Of a stretch of 64,000 nt of DNA, positions 1-7,277 are shown in pieces. Where the stretch lies: positions 1 through 64,000 of the forward strand of contig CANQLR010000006.1 of the NCBI GenBank assembly GCA_947624745.1. The letters run 5' to 3'. The DNA comes from an uncultured Clostridia bacterium. Lineage in GTDB: Bacteria > Bacillota > Clostridia > Oscillospirales > Ruminococcaceae. The notes under the pieces were generated by a model that ran no database searches, was not told the origin of the DNA, and saw only the letters and a list, made by a program, of their open reading frames with translations. The translations under genes were made by a program, and so were the position numbers. Numbering within the stretch: the stretch's first letter is position 1; each line of letters begins with the position of its first letter.

Positions 1-879
1 ACATCGTTTATGAAGGTCGCGGAGGCGGGCAGCTTCAACAAGGCCGCCGAGGAGCTTTTCATCACCTCGACCGCGCTCATTAAGCAAATCAACATCTTGG
101 AGGACGACTTAGGCGTTCGCCTTTTTGAGCGCACACACCGCGGGCTGCGGCTCACGAAAGCCGGCGAATCCTTCTATAAGGACGCGAAATACATCACCGA
201 ATACTGCCGCGAGGCCGTCGAGAGGGCGCGGGGCGCGACAGCGGACGGCAGGGTCATAAGAATCGGCACCTCGCCGATTATGCCCGCTCAAATGCTGATG
301 GATTTATGGCCTCGGATTCACGAGCACTGCGCCGACATCACTTTCAAGCTCGTTCCGTTCGAGAACACCGCCGACAACGCCCGAGAAATCCTCAAAAATC
401 TGGGGCAGAACATCGACGTCGTGACGGGCTTCACCGACGAGCTTCTGATGAGCCGGCGCAACTGCCGAGGGCTTGAAATTTCCCGCGACCCGATTTGCTG
501 CGCGGTGTCGATCTATCACCCGCTCGCCGAAAAGGAGCGCCTCACGGTCGAGGACTTATACGGCCGCAACCTCATGATGATGCACCGCGGCTGGTGCCAA
601 AATATGGACGACCTGCGCGACGATTTGACCCGAAACCATCCGGAGATAATAATTAAAGACTTTGACCTTTACGACGTCGGGATCTTCAACCGCTGCGAGC
701 AGAGCCGCGACGTTCTGGTCGCAATCAAGAGCTGGAGCATCGTCCACCCGCTCATGCGCGTGATACCGGTCGATTGGGGCTACACGATGCCGGTCGGGAT
801 AATGTACTCCCCCGAGCCGAGCGAGACGGTCGGGCGGTTTATTGAAGCACTTAAAACCGTGCTTGCGAATAGAGGATAG
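1..879 (+). CDS. LysR-family transcriptional regulator, 5' end cut by the window
   Basis: Winged-helix DNA-binding regulator. The sequence opens inside the helix-turn-helix: TSFMKVAEAGSFNKAAEEL matches the start of the LysR HTH, and the family normally has about ten more residues before it. The Met at base 10 is therefore probably internal and the true start lies upstream of base 1. The HTH continues through KQINILEDDLGVRLFERT, followed by a LysR substrate-binding domain from about residue 85. The ligand is unknown. The stop codon (877-879) lies inside the left terminal repeat of the 870-1315 element, so the last residues (NRG) are encoded by the repeat; a slight C-terminal change by insertion is possible. 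Confidence 0.88.
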   Translation, partial: TSFMKVAEAGSFNKAAEELFITSTALIKQINILEDDLGVRLFERTHRGLRLTKAGESFYKDAKYITEYCREAVERARGATADGRVIRIGTSPIMPAQMLMDLWPRIHEHCADITFKLVPFENTADNAREILKNLGQNIDVVTGFTDELLMSRRNCRGLEISRDPICCAVSIYHPLAEKERLTVEDLYGRNLMMMHRGWCQNMDDLRDDLTRNHPEIIIKDFDLYDVGIFNRCEQSRDVLVAIKSWSIVHPLMRVIPVDWGYTMPVGIMYSPEPSETVGRFIEALKTVLANRG

Positions 880-922
880 ATTGTTAGAAGATAGAAAATA
901 GAAACGCTCGCCAGAGTTTTGT

Positions 923-979
923 GAATAATCGACATAATCAGCATAATCGGGTCGAAAATGTCGAAAATGTCGATTATTC
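923..979. repeat. 57-bp palindromic repeat, copy A
   Basis: Begins GAATAATCGACAT and ends with its exact reverse complement. Inside are CATAATC direct repeats on the left and AAAATGTCG direct repeats on the right. The centre reads CGGGTCG. Copy B at 1062-1116 shares both arms, but its centre is the reverse complement. Confidence 0.85.
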
Positions 980-1061
980 ATGCAACTGCAAAATTAAAAT
1001 TGCAAGGAATACTTTCATACTATAATGTATTAAAGCAATTTTTTGTATTAAGACTACCTCA

Positions 1062-1116
1062 CATAATCGACATAATCAGCATAATCGACCCGAAAATGTC
1101 GAAAATGTCGATTATG
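1062..1116. repeat. 55-bp palindromic repeat, copy B
   Basis: Begins CATAATCGACAT and ends with its exact reverse complement. The arms match copy A (923-979), while the centre is CGACCCG, the reverse complement of copy A's CGGGTCG. The 82 bases between the copies are AT-rich and non-coding. Confidence 0.85.
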
Positions 1117-1168
1117 CGTGATATGATCCGATTTCTGTTAGTACCAAAAGTGATAACTGATGAACCAA

Positions 1169-1199
1169 CCGAGACTTCCGCAAGGGTCTCGGCTTTGCT
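1169..1199 (+). terminator. terminator-like hairpin inside the element
   Basis: CCGAGAC (1169-1175) pairs with GTCTCGG (1186-1192) and is followed by CTTTGCT. The stem is strong but the T-run is poor. It may end transcription from the LysR side. Confidence 0.4.
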
Positions 1200-1316
1200 A
1201 TAATAGAGGTTAGAAGATAGATGAATAGCAGATAGAAAATCTCTTTCGGAGTTTTGTGGATTTTCTGGATTTTCCGCACTTTCTAACCTCTGATCATCTA
1301 ACAATCTATCCTCTAA

Positions 1317-1574
1317 GAGGCTAACGAGGGCTTCGGGGTGCTGATGGCGGCGACGATTGGGGTGCCGCTCTATGCCTGCGGAGGCGGGACTATCCCGCTG
1401 ATCCGCGAGTGGCTCTACTCGGGAATGAGTATGGGCAGCGCGGCGGCGTTTATGCTCACGGGACCGTCAACGAAGATAACAAACTTAGGCGCGCTGAAAA
1501 TCGTTTTGGGGATTAAACATTTCGTTCTCTACCTCGCGTTCGTGATGATTTTCTCGTTCGCGACGGGGCAATAG
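1317..1574 (+). pseudogene. permease (ArsP/YraQ, COG0701-like), C-terminal fragment
   Basis: Encodes only the last part of a predicted permease, including NEGFGVLMAATIGVPLYACG, then GMSMGSAAAFMLTGPSTKIT and two hydrophobic segments. The glycine-rich conserved loop and final helices are recognisable, but about three quarters of the family length is absent. The frame opens directly after a TAA at 1314-1316 and has no ribosome site. The missing 5' portion is replaced by the 870-1315 element, consistent with insertion or insertion-associated deletion. Family assignment comes from remembered motifs and is fairly secure; function is lost. Confidence 0.7.
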
Positions 1575-1691
1575 TTAATTTGATTACCTGAAGTAGAGGA
1601 TATGTCAGAAATCTAGCCACTCGATATCGGTCACAGCAGAATAGTCGACCACTTTGACCCGAACTTTGTCAGGGCGCTGCACGGAAGGTTC

Positions 1692-1964
1692 AGATGAAAA
1701 TTATGAATGAATTTAACTATCACTATCCCGTAACGGTGCATTTCGGGGAGAAATCTGCGGCGAAATATCTCCTCGCAGAGCTTGCAACCATCTTTGGCAA
1801 CGCGCCTGCGAGGGTTCATTAGTTAGGCCTGACTGCCTACGACATTCGCGGAAATGGGCATCAAAGAAGTCGACTTCAAAGCAATCGCGGACAGCACAGT
1901 CCTGACCGCAGGCTGCTGCATAAAATTTACAAAAGAGGAGCTGCGCGAGGTACTCGAGGAGTGA
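1692..1964 (+). pseudogene. iron-containing alcohol dehydrogenase, internal deletion
   Basis: Two pieces of one family lie next to each other. From ATG 1692 the frame encodes the N-terminus MNEFNYHYPVTVHFGEKSAA, typical of clostridial iron-dependent (butanol-type) dehydrogenases, and stops at a TAG near 1820. From about 1833 a different frame encodes a C-terminus, LPTTFAEMGIKEVDFKAIAD, ending in a TGA at 1962-1964. The roughly 300 central residues, including the NAD- and metal-binding parts, are missing. This is a deletion relic, not a working enzyme. Confidence 0.7.
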
Positions 1965-1966
1965 AG

Positions 1967-2101
1967 ATGACCACAAGGCAACCGAAAATCGCGGCCGACT
2001 ATGCCGCAATCATGTGTCTGTTCGTCTGGGCGGGGTATTATCTTGCTAAGGCATTGCGAAGAAGCAAATCAAGGCAGCCCGAAAATGATTTTAAGAAGTG
2101 A
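1967..2101 (+). CDS. 44-residue single-helix membrane peptide, unknown
   Basis: ATG at 1967 follows GAGGAG at the end of the dehydrogenase relic, which can serve as ribosome site. The product is MTTRQPKIAADYAAIMCLFV, then WAGYYLAKAL and a basic tail (RRSKSR). One hydrophobic stretch (about residues 13-27) with a positive tail suggests a membrane peptide. A terminator-like hairpin follows within 10 bases, which supports real transcription. Its position in a graveyard of decayed genes also allows a relic. I do not recognise a family. Confidence 0.4.
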   Translation: MTTRQPKIAADYAAIMCLFVWAGYYLAKALRRSKSRQPENDFKK

Positions 2102-2109
2102 AAAATACA

Positions 2110-2140
2110 GCGCACTGCCGAAAAGCGGTGCGCATTTTTT
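2110..2140 (+). terminator. rho-independent terminator
   Basis: GCGCACTGC (2110-2118) pairs with GCGGTGCGC (2125-2133, one G-T pair), loop CGAAAA, followed by six T residues. Confidence 0.8.
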
Positions 2141-2177
2141 GCAAAACATCGCCCTGTCCGCTCTTGCAGGCGGGAAT

Positions 2178-2330
2178 TTAATATTTTGGCGTTTCCACGG
2201 CTTTGAAAAGCAGCTTCCACAATTCGTCCATGTGTTTTCTCAATTCGGCGGTATCTTCGGAGTACACGCGGTCGGTGCTGTTGATTCGCTTGCAAATCTG
2301 ATTTACCAGTAGCTCTTATTTTTGTTCCAT
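2178..2330 (-). pseudogene. short decayed reading frame, unknown
   Basis: Reading leftward from 2330, ATG is followed by three codons, a TAA, and then an open stretch (ELLVNQICKRINSTDRVYSE ... WKLLFKAVETPKY) to a stop at 2178-2180. The composition looks protein-like (charged, amphipathic helix), but the early stop and small size suggest a relic. No family recognised. Confidence 0.25.
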
Positions 2331-2640
2331 CCATAGATTGGTGATTGGGGTATTAGCAGCCCCATGAATATTATATTGCGAGAACACTTTTATCGACAAC
2401 TATTTTGAAAATGTATGATTTAATAGCTGAGAATCACACCTAATATATCATAGCCTCCACCTAATTTTCGCAAATGACCTTCTATGACGTAGAGCATAAA
2501 ATGGCGAAAGTATGTATGACTCGTCCGTCAAAGTATAACCGCAAGATATTGTCTGCGCGACAAACAAGGCGGCCGTTGCTGCTGAAGACCGTCAATTGGA
2601 AGAACTCGTCTTATCAGAGCTAATTTACACCCTATGAAAA
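2331..2640. other. non-coding spacer
   Basis: AT-rich stretch with no credible gene on either strand. A short run (about 2510-2640, plus strand) has weak protein-like character in two frames and ends at the hairpin at 2642, so it may be remains of another small gene. Nothing more can be supported. Confidence 0.4.
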
Positions 2641-2641
2641 C

Positions 2642-2676
2642 TGCCCTCAGCCAAACGCTTGAGGGCGGTTTTTTAT
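2642..2676 (+). terminator. rho-independent terminator
   Basis: GCCCTCA pairs with TGAGGGC around a ten-base loop, followed by GGTTTTTT. It lies downstream of the decayed plus-strand stretch and at the 3' end of the minus-strand zinc-ribbon relic. Confidence 0.7.
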
Positions 2677-2802
2677 TTATCCTTGTTCCTCGACTTATAC
2701 ACTTAAACCTGTTCTTGCACTCCGCGTTGCAAAAAGATTATCAATGCGTTTCGCTTCAAAAACTTTGTTGCAGTGTTTGCACATCTTGAGCGGGATTTTC
2801 AT
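2671..2802 (-). pseudogene. zinc-ribbon protein C-terminus, frameshifted relic
   Basis: From 2802 leftward the frame encodes MKIPLKMCKHCNKVFEAKRI. The second Cys pair (FCNAECKNRF) is found only in a neighbouring frame, and the typical basic ending (VYKSRNK) in the third frame. Two frameshifts within about 60 bases therefore break a CxxC-x(n)-CxxxC ribbon of the kind found at the C-terminus of clostridial DUF6076-like proteins. The N-terminal part is absent. Confidence 0.5.
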
Positions 2803-2839
2803 CGGTCAGCATGGTACTATATCTAAAACCCACACATTC

Positions 2840-3730
2840 TTATTCAACCGCCTGCTTCTTATACGCCGCGACATACCTTCCGCCGAAGCTTTTGCAATCT
2901 AATTCCGTCAGCCCAAGCTTTGACATAATCTCGTCAACCTGCTGCTTATCTGCATAATGCCTAACCAGCTTAAGCATTTTCAACGCCTCCGACCGACTAA
3001 TGCCGTACATGTCAAAATAATGCCTTGTGCGGCGGTAACCGCTTTCGTTCGACGCGAGCACGACCCTGCCGCCCGGCTCCAGAAGGCGCACAGCTTCGCT
3101 CAAAACCGTGTCGATCTCACGGCATTCGTCAATTCCGAAGTACGAGCAGACGGTCGAAAACGTCCCGTCGTCGAAGGGCAGATTCCACAGGGAAGTCGCT
3201 ATCCCGACGCCGCGTTTTCCGAAGTGCGACAGTATTCCGTCGGCGGTTTTGGCACATTTGAAGTCGATGTCAACACAGGTCAGAAAGTCGCCGTCGGTCA
3301 TTTTTGAGGCGACCGCCGCAGTCCCGAGGCCTGCCCCGACGGTCATTTCAAGCGTCATTCCCCCACCTTCAAGAACCTTTTCCGCATAATAATTGATATG
3401 CGTGGCCCATGCCGCGATCGCAAGCATTTTTTCACGCTCGGCTCCCCGGAAAAGGTTTGAATATGATTTAGCAAGTTAAACATCTGAAAGGTCGTCGCAG
3501 CAGGAATTTCTGCCCGCATGCCAAATCGGTTTTCCGTTTTGGGCATACTCCTCAAGACGCCTGAGAAACGCCCTGCGGTCGGGGGTTTTGGCTCTTATAT
3601 ATTCTGACGTTTCTGCCCATGCTTTTTCCGCTTCGTCCGGTTTCAATCGGGCGCGCAGTTCGGTTTCAAATTCAATCATCTCTTTAATTTCATGAAAAAA
3701 CAGTATCTCCCTGAATTCACCGAAAACCAT
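2840..3730 (-). pseudogene. SAM-dependent methyltransferase with an in-frame TAA
   Basis: One uninterrupted frame runs from ATG 3730 to the stop at 2840, broken only by a TAA at 3476-3478. The upstream part (84 residues) is charged and helical (MVFGEFREILFFHEIKEMIE). The downstream part carries a Rossmann methyltransferase core: motif I as TLEMTVGAGLGTAAVASK, acidic loop CVDIDFKCAK, then LWNLPFDDGTFSTVCS and LLEPGGRVVLAS. The 16 codons between the TAA and the next Met (LAKSYSNLFRGAEREK) read as good coding sequence, so this is one about 296-residue gene with a nonsense change. Recent pseudogene is likeliest; a C-terminal protein starting at 3427 or stop read-through is possible. Confidence 0.7.
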
Positions 3731-3764
3731 GCCGAAAGCCTTCCGCGATTTGTTTAGTGCTGTA

Positions 3765-3825
3765 ATTATAACCGATGCGCGCGGGAATTACAAGTCTTGT
3801 AATTTTATGAGATTTGTGGTATAAT
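3765..3825. promoter_or_regulatory. divergent promoters sharing a 19-bp palindrome
   Basis: AATTACAAG-T-CTTGTAATT (3786-3804) is a perfect palindrome. Each half contributes a TTGTAA -35 box: rightward 3797-3802 with TATAAT at 3820-3825, leftward 3788-3793 with TATAAT at 3765-3770, each with a 17-bp spacer. The leftward promoter serves the methyltransferase frame (3730). The rightward one has no evident gene for 270 bases. The palindrome would suit a dimeric regulator that blocks both -35 boxes. Confidence 0.65.
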
Positions 3826-4024
3826 TATAGGGTAAAATTTGTTATATCAGTGAAATGTTCAACCGGTGCAAAGCTTTGATTGGCGCGCTTGTAAGCAACT
3901 TGTTTCGGACATCGAGGCGGGGAAGAATCAATAGCCGGGGGAGAATCTTTTTAAATAAACCGCCCCCATTCGCCCCATACATCATCCCTTTTAAAAAATT
4001 TCCCCAAAATTTCCGAATTTGCTA

Positions 4025-4080
4025 TTGACAAATTTATTCTACTGTGATAGAATACAATTATACTATTGCAATAGAATAAT
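4025..4080 (+). promoter_or_regulatory. promoter with two BlaI-type operators
   Basis: TTGACA (4025-4030), 17-bp spacer, TAGAAT (4048-4053). Operator 1 is ATTCTA-N6-TAGAAT (4036-4053), spanning spacer and -10. Operator 2 is centred on CTATTGCAATAG (4063-4074) within a longer dyad (4057-4080), just upstream of the ribosome site. Two dyads over the promoter are the usual autoregulatory layout of BlaI/MecI/CopY-class repressors. Confidence 0.8.
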
Positions 4081-4098
4081 AAAACAGGAGTGTGTTTT

Positions 4099-4464
4099 AT
4101 GAACGTCAAGTTTTTTGCCTCGGAACTTAGGGTAATGAATGTGCTTTGGAATAACGGCGACACCCCGGCGAAGACCGTCGCGAAGGTCCTCGGGGAATCT
4201 GTCGGCTGGAAGCCCAACACCACATATACCGTCATCAAGAAGTGCATCGACAAGGGCGGGATCGAGAGGATCGAGCCCGGGTTTATCTGCCATGCGCTCA
4301 TTGAGAAAGAGGAAGTGCAGAAAGCGGAAACCGGCGAGCTTCTCAAAAACATCTTCGACGGCTCGGCCGAACGGCTGTTTGCGACTTTGCTCGGCACCAA
4401 AAAGCTCTCGGGCGAGGAGATCTCAAGGCTCAAAGCGCTTGTCAACGAACTCAAGGAGGACTGA
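4099..4464 (+). CDS. BlaI/MecI-family transcriptional repressor
   Basis: Small winged-helix repressor (121 residues). The N-terminal HTH (FFASELRVMNVLWNNGDTPA, then KPNTTYTVIKKCIDKGGIER) is typical of Penicillinase_R proteins; the C-terminal half is the helical dimerisation domain with the proteolysis region. I chose ATG 4099 because AACAGGAG ends 8 bases before it; a GTG at 4090 overlaps that site. Two operators cover its promoter, indicating autoregulation. It is followed two bases later by an M56 protease gene, the classical sensor-protease partner that inactivates the repressor. Confidence 0.9.
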   Translation: MNVKFFASELRVMNVLWNNGDTPAKTVAKVLGESVGWKPNTTYTVIKKCIDKGGIERIEPGFICHALIEKEEVQKAETGELLKNIFDGSAERLFATLLGTKKLSGEEISRLKALVNELKED

Positions 4465-4466
4465 GC

Positions 4467-7088
4467 GTGGGATTTGTCGAGATCTCTCTGACGGCAGGGC
4501 TGACGGTTCTTCTGATCGTCGTCATCAGGGCGCTGACCCAGCCGTTGCTCCCGAAATTTTGCTTTGTCGTGATGTGGGAGCTGACATTTCTGCGGCTTCT
4601 GATCCCGGTTTCGCTCCCGCTCCCGATCCTCCCTGCGCAGGAACAGTCTTATTCCGGCGAGCCTGTCATGCCGCAGGAAGAAGAAAGCCTGTCGGCATTC
4701 TATGAGATCCCGTCGATCGAAGATGCTGCGCCCGCCGAGGCCCATGAAGTCCCGCCGCTTGCCGATCCTGCTCCCGAGGTTATCCAAAATGCCCCGCCGC
4801 AGTCTGACCCGAAGAAGGTCGGAATATCCATTGAAAAGCTGGTGGGAGCGGTATGGCTTGTCGGAGCGGTCATGTTGGCGGCAATATTCGGCGCGAGCTA
4901 TCTTGGAACGCTCGGAAAATTCAAAGGAGCCGAAACGGTCGGGGACGGCTGCGCTCTCGAAACCGTCAGTGGCTTCAAACTCAAAAGAAGTGTAACAATA
5001 AAATGCAGCGGCTCGGCAGGCGGCCCGCTTACCTACGGCGTTATCCGCCCGGTAATAATGCTGCCCGACGGCTGGAAGAGCCTCTCTAAAAATGATCTTA
5101 GGCTTATTCTCTCACACGAGCTTATTCATATCCGCAGATTTGACTCGCTCAGAAAGGCATTATGTGCCTTAGCGCTCTGCGTCCACTGGTTCAACCCTCT
5201 GTTCTGGGTGATGTGGGTGCTGTATTCGCGCGATATCGAGTATTGGTGCGACGAAGGAGTTTTGAAGCGCGCCGGTTCTGGCAGAGAGAACTACGCCTCG
5301 CTTCTTATAGGAATGGAGGAGAGAAGAAGCTTCGGAAGCCCGCTTATGAGCCGGTTTGGCAGAATGGCTGCCGAGGAAAGGATAATTAACATTATGAAAT
5401 TTAAAAAGACAACTTTGTTCGCCTCTGTCACGGCGCTTGCGCTTGTGCTTGCAATAACGGCTGCCGTCATCGCGACGTCGGTCACGCCCGTGCCGAAGAC
5501 ATCGCCCGAGCCGTTGGCGAACGTATCAAATCCCGCCGTGGAAGATAAAGAGGATAATCCCGCCGTAGAAGATAAAAAGGATAATTCTGCCGTTGAAGCG
5601 GCAAATTATTACTCCGAAACTTCAACGGAAAGGGACCCTGATGCAGCCCCCGAAAAGCTGCCCGAAAGAGCTTTAAGCAAAAAAGGCTTTGTCGGCGCGC
5701 GTCTTTCAGAAGGCGAAGCGGTCGAGCTGAACGACTACGGCTACGCATTTGAACTCAAAAAGGGCGAGCAGGTTGTGATCGAATATTCTCAGGCCTACGC
5801 TCTGCATCAGCCCGTGCAGTACGGCTATATCAAGGACGGCGAAATGAGCCCCATTACGGCCGCTGCGGCCTGCATTAACGAATCCGCCTGCTCGGTGTTT
5901 GTCGCCCCGGAGGACGGGGACTACACATTCTATCTCTATAATCTCAGTGACGACGAGTTGGTGGTACAGACGTTTTCGGCCGTCTGTCTCGAAGCGCCGC
6001 TCCACACCGACGTCGAGCTCCATTGCTTCCATTACAACGCAGTGACCGCCACCGATAGCTTTTACACCTTCCGCAACACGTATCTCGGCCAAACCGACAA
6101 CATGATCCATATCGGCGACGTTATCTATGACGGCGTTAATGAGCTTGACCATCACCACTTTGAAAAGGGACAGCGCGCGGTCGTCGTTCTCGATTTCAGG
6201 AGAGAGATCCCCGAGAGATTTCTCTCGATGAGCGCGGGATGCATCATCTATAGTGGCGGCTGCCTCGAAGATGGCGAAGTCCGTCAGGGAATACAGGCGA
6301 GATACAGCCTTGGCGCGCCGTTTGTCTATGACGAGACCTGCCTTATCTTCCCGTTTGTCGCACCGGAGACAGGGGATTATGAGTTCCACTTCGGAAGGGA
6401 TTGGACGGAGACGTTTCTTATACCCGGAAGATGGGTCGAAGCGGAAAACAGCGGCGAGCCCTATGCCTTCGGGAAGATCACACTCGACGAAGCGGCGTTT
6501 AAAAACGCCTTGGTGATAAAGTGGACGGGACCCCTTAGCTTCGACAAATCCGATGCTGAACTCCTCGCGGAAATGAAGGCCTCGGAGAAGCCCGCGTCCG
6601 GTCTGGCAAAGGCTTATCCCGACAGCCGGCTCGACGTTCCGGTGATATATAAGGACGGCGCGGCGGCGACTGACAGATATAACGGCGATAAATTCGGCGT
6701 CGGGCTTGAAACGGGCGAGTCGGTGCTGATCCTCGTTGACCTCGGCGACAAGGACATAGAGGGTGAGGAGATCCGCAAAACCGCCGAGGAGAGCGCAAAG
6801 AGCCTCAAAGCAGGCGCTGCTGCAATGGGCAGTAAGGCCGAGGATCATCTCGGTGAGGCCGTGACCTTTAACGTCTTAGGCAGGGAGTATCTTTGCTATC
6901 TCTTCACCGCGCAGAGAAGCGACGATTACCGGTTCTTCACCGTCGCAGATTCCGACGGTATCTACTACGTCCGGCAGTTCGGAGTTATCGCCGAAAGCGG
7001 TGAAAAGTTCGCAGTAGACGAAACGAATTTCGTCACGGTGACATTCGATAACGACGGTATTTCGGATGTTTCCGTTGAAGGGCGGTAA
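4467..7088 (+). CDS. M56-family (BlaR1/MecR1-like) membrane metalloprotease with large C-terminal region
   Basis: 873 residues, GTG start directly after the repressor stop. N-terminal membrane helices flank a cytoplasmic zinc-protease domain with HELIH at residues 217-221 and a downstream glutamate region (YWCDEGVLKRAG). A further transmembrane helix lies at about residues 315-335 (TTLFASVTALALVLAITAA). A linker with near-repeats (NPAVEDKEDNPAVEDKKDN) leads to about 480 residues of probably extracellular beta-rich sequence. I see no penicillin-binding SxxK/SxN/KTG set, so the sensor is not the beta-lactam type. By analogy, an extracellular signal triggers the protease to cut the adjacent repressor. 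Signal and target genes are unknown. Confidence 0.85.
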   Translation: MGFVEISLTAGLTVLLIVVIRALTQPLLPKFCFVVMWELTFLRLLIPVSLPLPILPAQEQSYSGEPVMPQEEESLSAFYEIPSIEDAAPAEAHEVPPLADPAPEVIQNAPPQSDPKKVGISIEKLVGAVWLVGAVMLAAIFGASYLGTLGKFKGAETVGDGCALETVSGFKLKRSVTIKCSGSAGGPLTYGVIRPVIMLPDGWKSLSKNDLRLILSHELIHIRRFDSLRKALCALALCVHWFNPLFWVMWVLYSRDIEYWCDEGVLKRAGSGRENYASLLIGMEERRSFGSPLMSRFGRMAAEERIINIMKFKKTTLFASVTALALVLAITAAVIATSVTPVPKTSPEPLANVSNPAVEDKEDNPAVEDKKDNSAVEAANYYSETSTERDPDAAPEKLPERALSKKGFVGARLSEGEAVELNDYGYAFELKKGEQVVIEYSQAYALHQPVQYGYIKDGEMSPITAAAACINESACSVFVAPEDGDYTFYLYNLSDDELVVQTFSAVCLEAPLHTDVELHCFHYNAVTATDSFYTFRNTYLGQTDNMIHIGDVIYDGVNELDHHHFEKGQRAVVVLDFRREIPERFLSMSAGCIIYSGGCLEDGEVRQGIQARYSLGAPFVYDETCLIFPFVAPETGDYEFHFGRDWTETFLIPGRWVEAENSGEPYAFGKITLDEAAFKNALVIKWTGPLSFDKSDAELLAEMKASEKPASGLAKAYPDSRLDVPVIYKDGAAATDRYNGDKFGVGLETGESVLILVDLGDKDIEGEEIRKTAEESAKSLKAGAAAMGSKAEDHLGEAVTFNVLGREYLCYLFTAQRSDDYRFFTVADSDGIYYVRQFGVIAESGEKFAVDETNFVTVTFDNDGISDVSVEGR

Positions 7089-7210
7089 ATGATGTTTTGA
7101 CACACGGTCAAGGCTGGGGAGCTTTTCTTATTATAAAACAGCGAAATCAGGGAAAATCAATCACCATATTGACCTCCCTGACATTATTTTAACTTTCCCC
7201 CCCAAACCCC

Positions 7211-7239
7211 TTGACATATTCTCGTCCGTGGTGCAATAT
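7211..7239 (+). promoter_or_regulatory. sigma-A-type promoter of the GH26 gene
   Basis: TTGACA (7211-7216), 17-bp spacer ending in TG, CAATAT (7234-7239). It sits 38 bases before the ATG of the mannanase-like gene and starts with the ACCCCTTGACA block seen at several other promoters here. Confidence 0.6.
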
Positions 7240-7277
7240 ATAGGTATAACCCGGCGCTGCCGAAAAGGAGGATAATT

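Larger units (their letters stand above)
870..1315. mobile_element. MITE-like element with 23-bp terminal inverted repeats
   Basis: Bases 870-892 and 1293-1315 are inverted copies matching at 22 of 23 positions (outer core TAGAGGATAGATTGTTAGA). No credible ORF lies between them. The interior holds two long palindromes (923-979, 1062-1116), a terminator-like hairpin (1169-1192) and an inner pair of inverted tracts (1204-1220 and about 1280-1290). No clear target-site duplication was found. It separates the LysR gene from a permease fragment whose 5' part is missing. It could be a non-autonomous transposable element or a composite of the dispersed TTAGAAGA-type repeats found elsewhere in the window. 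Confidence 0.6.

Noticed and set aside
1059-1304. Met/Ile/Asp/Phe-rich frames across the element at 870-1315
   Set aside because: Translation of palindromic CATAATCGACAT repeats; no coding features.
3848-4028. 56-codon frame MFNRCKALIGALVSNLFRTS... after the rightward 3.8 kb promoter
   Set aside because: No ribosome site; low-complexity Pro/Phe/Lys tail overlaps the blaI promoter; not convincing.
5706-6848. 380-codon minus-strand frame opposite the M56 gene
   Set aside because: Shadow of a GC-rich coding gene; no start context and the sense strand has clear motifs.
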